From positions 44,690,429-44,754,428 of the forward strand of contig OX485804.1 of assembly GCA_950295325.1 (NCBI GenBank): a stretch of DNA of 64,000 bases, read 5' to 3'. Under the pieces are notes generated by a model. That model was not told the DNA's origin. It made no database searches and saw only the letters and a list, made by a program, of their open reading frames with translations. This DNA comes from Polytrichum commune. Its lineage: Eukaryota > Streptophyta > Polytrichopsida > Polytrichales > Polytrichaceae. The translations under genes and the position numbers were made by a program. Positions 11,701 to 25,392 of this stretch are shown one piece after another; position 1 is the stretch's first letter, and every line of letters begins with the position of its first letter.

Positions 11701-12842
11701 TTTATGCACCAAAGTTGTGGAAAACAAATTTGCAAGCACATACCTCATAGGATAGAATAGAACAAGACCAACATGGGGCTAATGACTTGGTGTTCACACA
11801 CCACCAAAACACAACCTTATGACCATACTCTCTAAGTGATACCTTTCTTGGACAAACACCCAAAGTTTTTGGTTACATGTTATTGGTTATTATTAGCGGT
11901 TATTGGACTAGGCCCACTTTATACACGGCTTGGGGCCGCCCGAAGACCAGCCCGATTCATGTGCATTAAGCCCTCAATCCAGCCCAACTTTATCAAGTTT
12001 TTTTTCGAGCCCAACCTTGTCACATGTAAAGTGATGAGGTGTGGTGTTAGGTCCCATGTTCTTGAGGGGAAAGTGTAGTGAAGAGAATTATCCTTCCATG
12101 GACCAACAATAGAGATGTTCATCATCCAACGGATGAGCCCAATCTGGCCCATATGGAGACTTTGGGCCAAGGAAAAGCTTGCCCTAGTTTATTCAAGCCA
12201 ATCTGAAGGTTTGGCGCCAAAATTGGGCGACCTAGGACACCACATGGGATAAGTGAGTGTTTGGGCCCAACCCTAGTATTAAACCCTTGGGTTGTTTTTA
12301 ATGAAACTGAGTGATCCCATTGGACCAAAATTTTAGGGTTTGGGTTGGCCCTCAATTTGGCCCTACAAAGGGTGAAGCAATTCTACATCACTACAGTAGT
12401 AGAGGCACCTACTCCCGATCAGGAATCCACTGGCAATTTATAGGGTACTAGAATTCCGATCAAGCTTGGACCAATAGTGCCATGAAACATGTCATGATTT
12501 TGAATACAAAAATGAGGAAGAATGAGCGGTTATGACAGACTCTAGACATTGGTAATATGTTCAGCCAACTTTCGACTTCAAAAATTCACAGTAGTTTCAA
12601 TCCAAAGAAAAAAAAACTACCGAAAAAATTGAAATCCTCTTGATTTTTATCTTCCTTCATGGGAAAAAATTGCACCACCTTATACTTCTCCAGATTTGGC
12701 GCAGAATCTCTTAAGGGATCGGTTAGGGACGCCTCTACTCTAACGTCACTGTCCTTGTCCTTTAGGACGTGGCCACGCATGTTTTGCGAACAGACAACTC
12801 CGGCCTCGTTGAGAGACCGGAGTTCTTCTTCCGAACAAGACC
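8768..12842. other. Intergenic region between the kinase and helicase genes
   Basis: The two genes are divergent, so this 4-kb space holds both promoters. No ORF has family features. Short homopolymers occur (poly-T near 10346-10362, poly-A near 11569-11585). The stretch 11900-12370 is richer in GGGCC/GGCCC words, including several TGGGCY (site II-like) and AAACCC motifs of the kind found near plant ribosome-biogenesis genes, but they lie 450 bp or more from the helicase start. Nothing else is recognisable. Confidence 0.5.
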
Positions 12843-15800
12843 ATGACGGCGGACGCAGACAGCGAGCCCGCGCTCTTCTCCAAAGGGAGCTTCAAATCCT
12901 CATCGAAATCTACTGCAATCAAGAAGAACCCCGACCTTACGCTACGCGGTCCTGCCGAGAATCATCAGGAAGCTGAGGAATCCGAAAGTACGTCGTCGTT
13001 CCAAGGGTTAGGGTTGGCAGAGTGGCTGGTGAAAACATGCAAAGAGCTAGGGATGAAGAAACCGACACCAGTGCAGCAGGGATGCATCCCTCCGATTTTA
13101 GAAGGGAAGGATGTGTTCGGGTTGGCCCAGACGGGAAGTGGAAAGACGGCTGCATTTGCACTTCCAATTCTTCAGAAGCTGGCTGAGAATCCGTATGGGA
13201 TTCATGCGTTGGTGATGACGCCTACTCGGGAACTGGCTTTCCAAATTGCTGATCAGTTCAAGGCGTTAGGGTCAGGTGTGAATTTGAGGAGTACGGTGGT
13301 GGTTGGAGGCATGGATATGACTACGCAAGCGAAAGCTCTCATGCAGCGTCCTCATGTTGTTATTGCTACACCTGGAAGGTTGAGGGATCATTTGAGTAAT
13401 GACCCGGATATGGCATCTGCTTTTGCAAAAACAAAGGTACGTAGTAATATCTGCGGAGGGAGAATTTTTTTAAACTGTTCTGTTCTGTTCTCTTTTTTGT
13501 ATGCTACATTCCCTTAACATGAGCTTTTTACTTAAAGTATGTTTTTGGCAATGATCAAGAGAGGCTAGTTACGATCAGAGTGCAATATAAGCATCTGCTT
13601 GTGGTTTTAGGGTTAGTGGGATCTGGTTGAGCATTCAATGAAGGATGACTATATCGTTCTTTTTGGATTCTCTCTCTCTCTCTCGCTCGTTGGTGGGAAA
13701 TAAGGATTTGGAAAACAGTTGGGCTGTGTGGGAGGGATGAGCATGGGACCTTGCCTTTAATAACCTTGGAAGTCGATTATCGAGAGAATTATTTTTCAGT
13801 GACCATAGGATTTGTTCTTATCTTCGTTACCCTGAGCTTTTACTCAAACTATTGTCTTTCGCAATGGTTGGGAGTATTGTTAAGACCAGATTGTAATATA
13901 AGTATCTGCTTTGTGGTTTTAGGGTTACTTGGATCTGGTTGAGAATGCAATTTGACAGTACAATATGAAATGAAGGATAACTACATTGGTCTTTTGGTTT
14001 TTAAAAGTGCCTCACCTCTTGCATTGAAGAATCCGGGGATTTCTCTTTCTCAAATGCTCAGAATTCATGCTTGCAGTTTTTGGTACTTGATGAGGCTGAC
14101 CGGTTAATGGAAGTTGGATTCGAATCTGAGATTAGAGTTGTGCTCGAGAGCCTTCCAAGCAATCGGCAGACTCTGTTATTTTCTGCAACGATGACCAGTA
14201 ATCTCAAAGCTCTTCATGACCTCTCGTTGGACAAAGCTTATTTCTACCAGGCTTATGAAGGGTTTAAAACTGTTGAGGCCCTCCAGCAGCATTACATTTT
14301 TGTTCCTGCAAATGTCAAGGACGTGTACCTGATGCACTTGATTGGTACTATTGAAGAATTTAAGATTCGCTCAGTCATAATTTTTGCTGCCAGTTGCAGG
14401 TATATGCCAGTTTCTTCTTGGAGTCTATAGAATCTGTCTCCTTGTGAGTGTATATTCTTTCATATCTTGTACATGGCAGATTATTGGCAATACTCTCTCA
14501 GCCTTGGGCATCTCTTGTATTTGGAATCACCACATCCAGATTGAAGGTTTATGGTTGGATTCATGTGAAATATGAGATAATTGTTTGATATGTTCAGTGC
14601 AAATTAGTACTTTTTGTATCACTTTTAACAGGTTTGGCTATTTGGAATCTGAAACTACTTCAGGTTTTTATCAGTGAACCATAGGCACCAGGCAATCGAG
14701 TTGCTGTTGTCTCAAGTTCATAGTTATGTTTCCCCAGTCTGTACTGTGTCAAATATCTCCAGTTGAACCTAAACTGGAGGTTTGTTGGATGCAGGACTTG
14801 CCAGATCTTAAGTCTAATGATGGCAGAGCTGGAGGTGGACACTGTGTCGTTGCATTCTATGAAAACACAGCAGCAAAGACTGGCTTCACTGAATAGGTTT
14901 AAGTCAGGGCAGGTGGAAATACTGATTGCAACTGATGTGGCCAGTAGAGGTCTTGATATTCCAACAGTAGATTTGGTTGTGAACTATGACATTCCCAGGT
15001 ATGTGTGAATATGCCATTCTTTTCCTCTCTAATCTAGTATCATCAGAATACATGACATAGCCAGTCAATTCTAGGTCATCATCTCGATCAGATAGCATGC
15101 TTAGGGTTGTCTTGCAGACGTCGTGCTATATCTGGCTTGTAAGGTGATGCAGAATATAAACAGGATGGTTGATGGTCATTGTAGTGTTGAATCTGATACT
15201 GAAATCTATTTCTTGGACTGCTGACAGGTTTACTAGGGACTATGTACATCGAGTTGGTAGGACAGCCCGTGCTGGGAGAGGTGGAAATGCTGTGAGTTTA
15301 GTGACACAGGTAAGCATATTTACTTACTGGTTTCATGATTTCTGTGCTTATCAGGTGTGTATAATGTTTGAATTGCAATATATCAGCAATGGGAAGTTGT
15401 GACATGTCAGCTCTATGTGAATGATGTGAGGAAGTATAGTATTGTAGCTTCAAACACAAGTATTGGCAATCTGTGACAGCCGTTATATATTTTGATGAGT
15501 TTTGTTATGAGAGTGAGAGCCACAAATCTATAGTTAGGTCTCATACTGAACCACATCAAATTTTGTGCTTCATGACCATGTACCCTGCTGAATGACTAAT
15601 ATAACTGGATGTTTGTTTGCAGTATGATGTGGAGCTAATACATGATATTGAGGAGCTCGTGGGCAAAAAGTTAGAGGAGTACAAAGTAGATGAAGACAAA
15701 GTTTTGAAAGGAATCACTAAGGTATGCTTACTTATTGAGGATGTAGGCTTGAGAGTTCTGTTTAGATCGGAGTAAGATATTCTCCTTTCAAGCCTGGTGC

Positions 15801-16139
15801 TCCTTTGACTCTCTTAAGTGGAAAACTGATTCCTCTGCTATTTCCATTCACATGCAATATGAGTATGGTTTATTGTTTATATATTTCTCACACCTGTTTT
15901 CTGATTTGGATTTTTGAGATTTTAAGGCTTCTTTCATAAGTCTGAAGTGCACATTTTCTTTGTGACAGATCTACAAAGCAAAGAGGGTTGCAATGTTGAA
16001 GATGGTTGACAGTGGTTTTGAAGAGAAGGTGAAGTCTCGGAAAGATCTCAAAGTGAAGGCTTTAGTGGAAAAGGGCCTCCTAGATCCCAAAAAGTTGAGG
16101 GGGAAAAAGCGGAAGAACCCTGAAACGTTGGCAGTTTGA
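12843..16139 (+). CDS. RH36: DEAD-box ATP-dependent RNA helicase, DDX49/Dbp8/RH36 type
   Basis: Nucleolar RNA helicase; yeast Dbp8 and Arabidopsis RH36 act in 18S rRNA maturation of the small ribosomal subunit. Exons 12843-13436, 14077-14399, 14795-14998, 15228-15309, 15623-15721, 15969-16139; all GT-AG with phases that agree, giving 490 residues. Motifs: Q motif (KKPTPVQ, about 72-78), I AQTGSGKT (95-102), Ia PTREL (127-131), GG and TPGR (176-179), II DEAD (203-206), III SAT (234-236), [22 protein letters not shown] (351-362), [12 protein letters not shown] (381-390). A short lysine-rich tail ([10 protein letters not shown]) follows, typical of nucleolar proteins. A low-complexity acidic/Ser segment of about 50 residues precedes the core. 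The start is the first ATG in the frame, and length fits the family. The gene looks intact. Confidence 0.95.
13670..13688. repeat. Short (CT)n microsatellite in intron 1 of the helicase gene
   Basis: About nine CT units inside the intron 13437-14076, ending in CGCTCG. No effect on coding is expected. Confidence 0.8.
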
Positions 16140-17430
16140 CCACATTATTATTCCACATTAGTGTTATCCGTAAAGTTCCTCAAAGAGGGATGAAACTGCG
16201 GGTTTGATCCTTTGAGAAAATTTTCTTTTAAGAGCTTGTTAGCTCGTCACACATTGGAGCCTATTTTGAAAGTTGGGTGAAACCTTTGGGACTTCCTCTT
16301 TCCACCTCTCAAACTTTGAGAAAATTTTAGGATGTAATATAGGGCATGCAAAAGGGACCCTCCGCTTTAAATTCCGGATCAGCCTATGCAAGGCTAGCTT
16401 GGCCCACCCATCCTAATAGAACAAGCTAAACTGGTTCCTAATAGCCCGACACCACTCTTTGTGTATGGTAATCTAAGAATTAAGAAAACTTTGGTGACTT
16501 TGTCTTCATTCTCATATACTCATGGGTTGGGACTAAACTCATGGTTTCATCTGCACTACTTTACGAATAACTCTATCGTACACTATAAATTGTGATGTTT
16601 CTATCTATGGACCAACAGTGGTTCATAGATTGTTAGAAATTCTATCCTATTGTCTGCCACCAACAAAGTATGACAGACCTTTCACTGATGTGCTGCCCAG
16701 CAGCTCAGCATTCTGCAGGAGGAAAGAAGTGATGCATAAATCCTCGTTTATCTCCATTGAAAGAGCGCAGAATTAATGGATACATGTTCACAAAATCACA
16801 CCATTTGGAAGTGTACATTACTTTCACTTCTACATCCTAAGCTGGCATTCGACTCACCACTATTTTTTATGTTTCGGTTTTGTCCTTGATACCGAGGGTG
16901 TGCACTTTACTTTGCTTTCGATGCATTATTTGCCATTGCAATTGGCAAGTTTCTCAACTGCTTTAGCTCAGTTCTTTGTAATCATGAAGTTCTTCGAAGC
17001 ACATGTGTAGTGGTCCCTGCCATTGAGCACGTGGAGTTATGGCTTGCATCAGCTAACGTGCAACAATTCCTCTTGGAGGCTGTGCGTCCTACCTCTAAAA
17101 ACATTCCTCAGATTCAGATTCAACACAATCGAGTCACCTGAGCAAGCAATTTATTTCTACACTGAATGTCTTGTCGAGGTTGATACACACAGGGAGAGCT
17201 TACAAACAACATGTCATATCCTTCAGGTAGTGTGGCTGTAGGACCAAATCCGCATGGAAAAACATCTCTTGAATGACAATCATTGACTGTGGTGGGACAT
17301 AAACTTGTCGCACCTTCTAATTTTTCAATCTCATCAGACAGGGCCATGAATGAACCTTGATGTGCTCCAATCGATCCTTATGTCACAGCTCGTCAGGAGA
17401 AGCCGTAAAGTTAAGGTAGATGGGTCTTGA
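16140..17430. other. Helicase 3' flank
   Basis: AT-rich sequence after the helicase stop, including its 3' untranslated region. The ORFs at 17023-17241 and 17120-17347 overlap on opposite strands and have no family features. Nothing recognised. Confidence 0.4.
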
Positions 17431-17439
17431 ATGGTTTCG

Positions 17440-17790
17440 TTTTCCAACGAGCCCGTTTCTCCTAGGACATGAAACATGCACTGTACTACTCCATAACCAC
17501 AATCCTCATACTTCTTGGAGCTCATATGAATATCACAAATATCTTCTACAATATCAAAGTGGAGATTCTTGTGCTCAATAAATGAATGTAGAGGTCCTCC
17601 AGATATGTTGACTACTGAGCTAAGAATGGTTATCATATTTTGAGCATTCCAATCTCTCTTACACACGTGTTTTTGGCATCCATTCTTGGAGTCACACCAA
17701 ACCACATACCATCCAAATATAGGTGTTTGATGAAGATAAGTAAATGAATTAGGCATGTCTATCTTATGTGGTCACTCTTCTTATTTGGGA
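17440..17790 (+). repeat. Family A dispersed repeat, forward fragment
   Basis: Contains the family A words in order: GGAGCTCATATGAATAT, TGCTCAATAAATGAATGTAG, a GAGCATTCCAATCTCT block, then CATCCATTCTTGGAG and ACCACATACCATCCAAATAT, and a truncated AAGA/GTAA end. The ORF at 17334-17756 (minus) is simply the reverse of this repeat. A similar fragment lies at 61190-61320. Confidence 0.6.
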
Positions 17791-18299
17791 GCCTATATTT
17801 TGAGTGTTATGAAGCAGATGGTGCTAAAACCAACACCCTAAAATCTTACATAAAGATTATGATAATCTCACCAACTTAACCTCTAAAGGCGAGGACCTTT
17901 TTGTCCGTGCATACCAATGTACACGTTTACACTATAATCTTATGAAGTGGTACACGAATCCTGCCTCTACAAACATGCCATCTATACGGTCAAATCCACC
18001 ATTAGAGTCACATATTTCTTAATTGGGTTGTTGAACTGGGAATGACGTTTTTAAGGTGATTTGAAGGAGATTTGGACTTGGGTCTTCACAGCTTAGCATT
18101 AGGCTCATGTGTTAGTTTTGGGTCATATATTGGTAAATTTATGCACCCTTTTGTGTAGAATACTCAAATAAGAAATACTTTCATACCTTAGAATTTCTTT
18201 TTCAATTGTTAACAAATATCATTTCAGACCTTCCAAAGTTAAATAATAGTATTAATGCTCGGTGCTTAAAGTAACGGTTGCGTCCATGAGGTAGCTTTC

Positions 18300-18585
18300 A
18301 AAGGTTGAGAGCTCAATCACTCATATTTTGGGCCCCAAGCGAATGGGCTCTCAAGCCTTCTTTGGTTTGTAATGAAGACTTCATGTCTAATATTATCCCT
18401 TCTTGATATTTTGCGTTGAACATGGCCACTTTACACTTGCTCAAACTCTTGAGAGTTTGAAGATTGTTCAAGCTCTTAATAGTTTGAGCTTTGTATGAAA
18501 AGCTTGTCATCTCCATATATCAAACTCTTGAAAATTGCAAGTTTGAGCTCTCAACTTGAGCTCTGTGTAAAGGGTCTAGCCCTAA
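18300..18585. repeat. Truncated copy of the family D foldback element
   Basis: It matches the right-hand half of 56623-57179: GGGCCCCAAGC, ATGGCCACTTTA(A/C)ACTTGCTC, ATAGTTTGAGCTTTG, AAAAGCTTGTCA, then CTCGTG/CTCTTG AAAATTGCAAG and GAGCTCTGTGTAAAGGG. The left terminal end is missing. No coding capacity. Confidence 0.6.
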
Positions 18586-19182
18586 GGACATGTGAAGATT
18601 GAAATGGGACCCTCTACAAGACCACTACATAATCTATGGAATACCCACTTTGACTAAACATATGAGGAGCATACAAGCTTTGATTGCAAATTCGTCACCA
18701 ACATTCTTCCTCGTCCAAATCTACTAGCACAACAAGTCCATTAGCTCATTGATCCAATGGCTACAAAATTTCGTGGAGTTGGAAGTGCCCACAATCATCA
18801 CAAACTTCCAGAGAAATTCTTACTATTCTAAACTAAGAAATTGTTAAATAACATCAAAATTACAATTAAATTGTTGTGTTTATTACATTGATAGGTGATT
18901 CTCCTTCATTGTGTGCAACTTTATACTATTACGAAGTGAATTATTACTTAAAACCAATACATATATGAAACAATAATTACTCTATACAATATTAATCACT
19001 TTACCCAACATTAAATGTGGTAATCACATGAAACATACACCAACTTTGAAAGTTTGTGATGAAATGAACATGTATCGTATGCATAGCGCATGAACGGAAA
19101 AAAATGGTAAATTTGAACATGTTGACCCTACCTTGTTCAAAAATCACCTTGATATATACAAGCAATGTCATGAACAAAATGA

Positions 19183-19570
19183 TACACAAAGAGAAACCAT
19201 GTCCCTTGCAACTAAAATTGACCGATAGGCTACCAAGAAGACAAATTATGCATCATTATTGCAACATACTCACAACGGACAACATGAAGTTAAAACAAAC
19301 AACGACAAGTTGCATCCTACAAAAATATGCTCCTAGTGATGAGCCCGTAGTACTCTTAACTTCAACTATTTGAGTCTATACACAAAGAGGAAAACACGTC
19401 CCTTGCAACTAAAATTGACCGGTAGGAGACCAAGATGGTAATTATGGATCATTATTGCAACATACTCACATTGGACAAAGTTAGTCTTTACCAAAACGAC
19501 AAGTTGCATTGGATCGCAAAGTTTTCATCTAGTGATGAGCCCGTTGTACTCTTAACTTGAACTATTTGTA
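19183..19570. repeat. Tandem duplication, two units of about 196 bp
   Basis: The unit starting ACACAAAGAG at 19184 recurs at 19380. Shared words include GTCCCTTGCAACTAAAATTG, TTATTGCAACATACTCACA, ACGACAAGTTGCAT and AGTGATGAGCCCGT. The copies differ by scattered substitutions and small gaps, so the duplication is not recent. No ORF spans both. Confidence 0.75.
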
Positions 19571-19709
19571 CATCTTTGGTTAAAACACCATAAAGGAACT
19601 CTCATTTGGAAAGATTTCAAAGTCTACATCAAGCAAGGATAGAAATACATCATATTGTTAATCAATCCTACATTAAAATTATTCTCTTTTTCATATATTA
19701 TATTCCATG

Positions 19710-20057
19710 TTAGAGTTATCCGTTAATTCCACTGGAGTTTTGGTTGGGAGATGATTGTTTTGCATACAATATTTACCATGTTTTGGTAAGTTTTTGGTGC
19801 ATGCATGGACTTGGTGTGGAGGTCTGAATGAAGAACATTTTACGTTGTTCCTTGAAGGCCATTAAACTTATTTAGGCATGCGAGGAGGTGTTGAAGTGCG
19901 TTTGACCCTCAATGAACTGATATACAATGTTTTTCGTTCAAACCTCCACACTGCCTCAAGTAAGCTTGCACCATAAACTTACCAAACATGGAAATTGTTG
20001 TATACAAAACAACCAACTTCTCATAAAAGCTTCATTTTAATTAATGAATAACTCTAA
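19710..20057. repeat. Foldback/MITE-like element, family E copy 3
   Basis: The terminal inverted repeat is TTAGAGTTATCC at the left and GAATAACTCTAA at the right. Internal blocks TTGGTAAGTTTTTGGTGCAT and AACCTCCACACT...CTTACCAAACATGGAA match the AP5Z1-intron copies. About 348 bp, non-coding. Confidence 0.75.
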
Positions 20058-21109
20058 TTTACTACTACCTTGTAAATAATCATATAAGCATGATTATAGA
20101 TATGTTGGAGCATAATCGCGTTATACATCACTACGTTTAAGTCCAATATGAACATTAAATTATCAATCACACTTGGAAGTTTGTGATGTATATGTTTCTA
20201 CAAGTAAGCCCAAAACGGAAGGAAAAGGTTCATGAATAAGCCATGGGGAGGGATTCTTTGTTGAGAGTGGGAGCCATGTGTGTGTTGACCACTTATTGAA
20301 GCCCCCTTTATACAAAAATTTCATGACCAAAGTGAAGATTGGAAAAACAAATTATAGATAAAATAATAATGTTATGTATATATACAAGAATTTGGAAACC
20401 GTAGAATAAAATTTCTCCCAAATTGCCTCAGAAATCTATGCAAAATATAAAATAATTTGGGTATTCCTTGTATATATGCTCATGAATCCTTGAAGTATGA
20501 AACGGGGTTGCCAAATTTTGGTTCATGAATGAAACAATACCTCTCCATTATGAATATTGTATACACTAATGCCTCAAACAATATCCCTTTCAACACTCAC
20601 ATTAGTTCGTATGTAGTAGGAAGAGTCGACCTCTTGGGAGAAAGACCTCTACACGGTATATGGCCCAAGGGGCCTACTCTTAATTAAAACTCCAAATGAT
20701 GTGTGTTGGTGACTATATACAAGCTTTAAAAAGAAATTCATGTATTTATACAAAGGTTTTTAAATTTAATGTAATAAATGCCTCTACTACTACATACAAA
20801 TTTTGCATAAAGGATGAGATAAGTAGGTGTAATTACATACATAATCCACTTTTGCTTTCCATGATTGAGAAAGTTATCAAGTACTTTTTCATCCATACGA
20901 TGTGATTCATAATCATTTGACCCTACAACCTACATATACTGTCAATTTCTTCTCTAACCTTTAGAACTTCTCTTTTGTACATCTACATCTACTATGTACG
21001 CTAATGACTCAAATAATGCCCCTTTTTGCACTCACATTAGTTTGTACGTGGTATGAAGAGTGGGACCCCCCCTCCCCCAACCTGCGTGGGATATATGGGA
21101 GGGTTTGTA

Positions 21110-21395
21110 GTAAAGACAAGCATTACAATGAGATTGGACTATGTACTCATAATACAAACACTGTTCTAGATTCACTTGTTAACACATTTGGGAGAAGCTT
21201 GTGCACCCACCTAAAGAGGGAGAGAATCTTCACTTTGACCTCATGATGTAGCTTTCACATCTCAAATTTGATTCAAAAACTTGAATTGAACACTTTGCAT
21301 GATTTGGAGGTAGTAATTGGATGAGTCAGTTCTACATCTGATCCAATGGTCAAAATTGTATGTGGAGTTGGAAGTGCCCACAGTGGGACCACATA
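21110..21395 (-). repeat. Family A dispersed repeat, reverse copy
   Basis: Carries TACAATGAGATTGGACTATG, GTTAACACATTTGGGAG and GAATCTTCACTTTGACCTCA, and ends at the diagnostic edge GTATGTGGAGTTGGAAGTGC (about 21357-21376). It is preceded by sequence of no clear origin and followed by a (TTG)n run. Confidence 0.6.
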
Positions 21396-21424
21396 CCTTA
21401 TCTATCTATATGAATATACTATAT

Positions 21425-21450
21425 GTTTGTTGTTGTTGTTGTTGTTGTTG
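21425..21450. repeat. (TTG)n microsatellite
   Basis: About eight TTG units next to the end of a family A repeat copy. Confidence 0.85.
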
Positions 21451-24198
21451 ATAAGCCTCTTGAACATCCATCATAGTCACTCAAGCCACAATCATTACTC
21501 ATAGCTATATTATTGAGGTGGGGTTGGCGGGGGGCTAAGGTAAGGGATAGGAAGGCCACTCATACTCGCCAAGCTTCCATGAGCTCCAATTATAAGTGGT
21601 CTAAGGTAGATGGGTCTTAAGTGCCTTGTTTTCTTAATCAGACCCCTATATTGGAATGTGGTACGGTGAGTGTGTCTTTCTTACTTATTTACTATAATAA
21701 CTTATTTTATCTCATAATTTCGGTTCAATATGACCATTACTATCACAGTGGAATTAAATATTTTAAATAGTTATGAAATGTTAGAGAAATTATTGTTAGT
21801 CACACTAGCCAAATTTAGTGTGTGTGCGTTTGGTGGTCACTCGATTTGAATGGACCCCTATATTGGACCCGTATTGGAGTGGTATTTAGCAAGGCTTTGT
21901 AGCCAACACTTGTTAGTGGCCTAAGCAAACATACACTAATTGCAACTCAAACCAATATTTTCAAGTTTCCGAGATCAAAACAATGAGATTTACGATTCTG
22001 ATCAATTTTCAAAGTTTTTTTTTTTTTGGTACTAGTCAATATAATAAATGGTATGTGTGAAGTAGTATATTTCTAGAGCAACCAATCGATGTAATCCTTT
22101 GATCTGGGTGTCTCTTAAGAGATCATTGGAATTATTATGTTATAAGACATCTTAGAAAATGCTTTATCCCTCGAGTTTTCAAGGGTTTTATGAACAAACA
22201 CTTCAAAGTTCACATGTGTTACGATGAGATTGGACTCTGTGCACATAATGTAGATGCCCTTTTAGGTTCACTGTTGCTTAAGAAAATTGAGAACACAAAG
22301 AGAAAAGAGGATCTTCTTATTCATAACTTTTGCATTTCAACTCAAATTTGCAAACTACAAATGCCAATCTATGGCTTGTGATCCTTGATTCTTTAATTGC
22401 TAATTGGGTGACACATCTCTCCAACCGATGCCACAACCATTATCGTCATCTAATTTCAGTGCATCCCATACATATATGCTTCTAAATCCCATAACCGGAG
22501 CATAGTTTGAACCATTTCAATGTCTACAATGCAAAGTGGGGGTAGACGAAAGTGAAAATGGGGCCGGTTTTGAAAGAATGCAGGGTTGCTTTAGGGCAAT
22601 AGTGGGACTGGATCTGGACAAGGGTCGGGATGTAGCTATGGGTGAGTTACTTATATGTATATTTACGATCCCATATGCAAAAAATTTGAAGGCTCAATCC
22701 TTTATCAGGGTGGAGGGTCGAAAAAAATGTGGGTCTACGGAGGATTTAAGTAGATAGGGATAAGTGAGAGTTTAGAATGTTGTAGAAAACGCATATGATG
22801 TGCAATTTACTTCAGTTTTGTTTCTGTCAATATGGCTAAGCCAATTTACTACACCAATCATGCATACCACTAATCCAAATGGACTCCAAAAGTAGGTTAG
22901 TTAGTCAACATGTTGATTCAAGCACCTTCTATCTTATGTGGTTGTTGATAATGGACACCACATTTACTTGTCTCAAAATAATAATAATAAAATTTTAAAA
23001 AATAATACTTTGAATTTATTTAATTTATTTCTTATAACTGGCCATTGACTATTATCTGATTCAAAATAAGTACACGCACACAAAGTGTGTGATGATTTCA
23101 TGTGTTAAAGTATTGTACAGTGCAAAGCTAGCAGTTAATGTAATATCATTCTTATCAGTGTACTAAAAGACTGACTGACTGGAGCTCAGAAATCCCATCT
23201 GACCTAATGGGCTATAAGTAACTAATTTAGGCCAACTTACAGACTTATTGGACACCAGTAATTCAACACACACATAAAGAAAGGGGACCCAATTCGGTTA
23301 CTTATTGTATCTTAATTGAACACCTGTATTTGCCAAGTGGTGTGGTGAGGTTTGAATAAAGGTGCAGGCATCCATAGTTGACCATGTCCATTTAACCACC
23401 ATTGGGGTCATGTAATGCTGACATGAATGAGCTCTGTATTTCTTAGGCGAATTGAGCTAAGGTTTATGTGGTGTTGGCAGCTTCTGATTGATTACCCTCA
23501 TGAGAGTTTTGACAGTTGTCGTAGCCAAGTACTAGCATTTAGTTGAGTTGTCATGGGTCAAAACATGTGTTACCCTAACTTTACCGCTTCAAAATTTGTA
23601 GCAATTTCCATATTCATGAAAAATGATTTTATTTTTCTGCTTTCTCCTTAGAATTTGTTCCTCTTCACAAGAAAAATGATTCTTTGCTGAATTACGGATG
23701 TTTAAATAGATGCAAACTCTCTTATTTTATCGGTTATAGATGCCTCAACCTCATATAAAATGGACACATAAAATACATGTGTTCAGAAGAGGTTGGACCG
23801 TGTGTTGAAATGGAGTGACTGGAACACATGATCATATAGGACCCCCATACAACATACCTTAAGGCATGGAATTAATGCATGGGTAGTATGTGGTCACTCG
23901 TCTTAATTGGAGACCTACAATTGAGTAGTATATGGAAACTAAGCTTGTTGTGAGAATGGATTGAAACTAGTTCATGAGCAGACCTTCCAAACTATTTTGT
24001 GGGTTTAATTTGGATTCCTATATATAGAACTACCTCCAAATTTGTGTGGCAATACGAAAATTACTAATGTTTCTACCTAGAAATTATTTCGTGATCACAT
24101 GATGTAAGATTCCCTTTTGAGGGCTCCCTTAGCAATTTATATTTTTTGGGCTGCCCTACCAATCGTTTGTTGTTGCCCCAAAGAGCAAACGTAATTGT

Positions 24199-25007
24199 TT
24201 AACCCTTAAATGCTCATGCAACCCAAAATGGGTTGCCACTTAATATTTTGATGTGGTATGCGACTCACTAGGTGGCAATCTACGTGGATGAAAGGTATAT
24301 ACTGGTGTAGGGTGGTGTTCACTACAATGTTGGCCAAAATAACATATAAAAATCTCATGCTCCAAGCATGTAGGATCTTCTTGTTAGTTTGGCACTGCTT
24401 ATTTTGGGAGGCAGTCCCATGAGCTGCCCAAATGTAAGAGCCAAATTTAGGAGCTAATATCTTTCACATATGATGCCCAATTTGGGTGGATTTTTTCCCC
24501 CTTAGGTCAAAGGGATAGTTGTGCACAACTTGACCGGATGGATTTGGAAAACATTTAGTTCTCATGCTGGTTGCTTCATGAAAGAGGGGAAATCTCACAG
24601 AATGACCTCATGTGGCCTTCCAACTTTGAGGGTGACATGCTTCATCTAAATTTGCTCACAAAAACCCAAATTTTTAGGAGTTGCTCATTTGTCACCCACA
24701 TAACATATTATGACAAAGTTGCCAAGTATTCAAAAATTGTGGCATGACCAAATGGACATTCAACCAAAGAATTTAGAAGTTTTTTGTAGGTCCCTTGGAT
24801 GAAGGCCATGCTCATATATCAAGTTGACCTAACTAATATGGTTGGATTGACTTCAAATGTTCAAAGAAAGCATATATGGTAGTGTGTTCTACATCTCTAC
24901 AATTGAATTCTAGGTAAACAAAGTCTTTCCACATAACAAAACATTTCAACCCTGGTGCTAGATATGCCCGAAAATGGAATGTGAAGGCTTGAGCGTTTAG
25001 GGGTTAA
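24199..25007. repeat. Putative terminal-inverted-repeat element, family G copy 1
   Basis: Left tip TTAACCCTTAAATGCTCATG, right tip CTTGAGCGTTTAGGGGTTAA; these are imperfect inverted copies over about 21 bp, bounding 809 bp without an ORF. The same tips recur at 28286-28958. Interiors of the two differ, and no target duplication is evident, so classification is open. Confidence 0.45.
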
Positions 25008-25392
25008 GTTGTTCAACATTGCATCATTTAACTTCACTTCATTGAAACTTTGGATCATGACTGGCATGGTTTAGGGTAGAAATAGTATGTTATCTCCTAG
25101 AATAATTTCAAAATCAAACCTATATGTGTGGGTCATGTATGTATATGAAAGTTATCATGGATGACCATTGACATTCAAAATGGACACCATTGGCCACATT
25201 TGGTTGGACATCCTTGAAGGACTCGTGTTTGAATCCTCATGCCATTGAAACTATTGCTATATTCAACTATGTTGAGGTGACACACCTTGTGTCCGCATCA
25301 ACACAACACTCAAAACTCTCTCCATAGTTGTCTTCTTTTGGTAGAATTCACCCTATACATGAATGAAATGAAGCTCCAAAAGCCAAATGGCT

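Noticed and set aside
17334-17756. 140-codon minus-strand frame
   Set aside because: It is the reverse of a family A repeat; no domain, and other copies of the repeat do not keep the frame.
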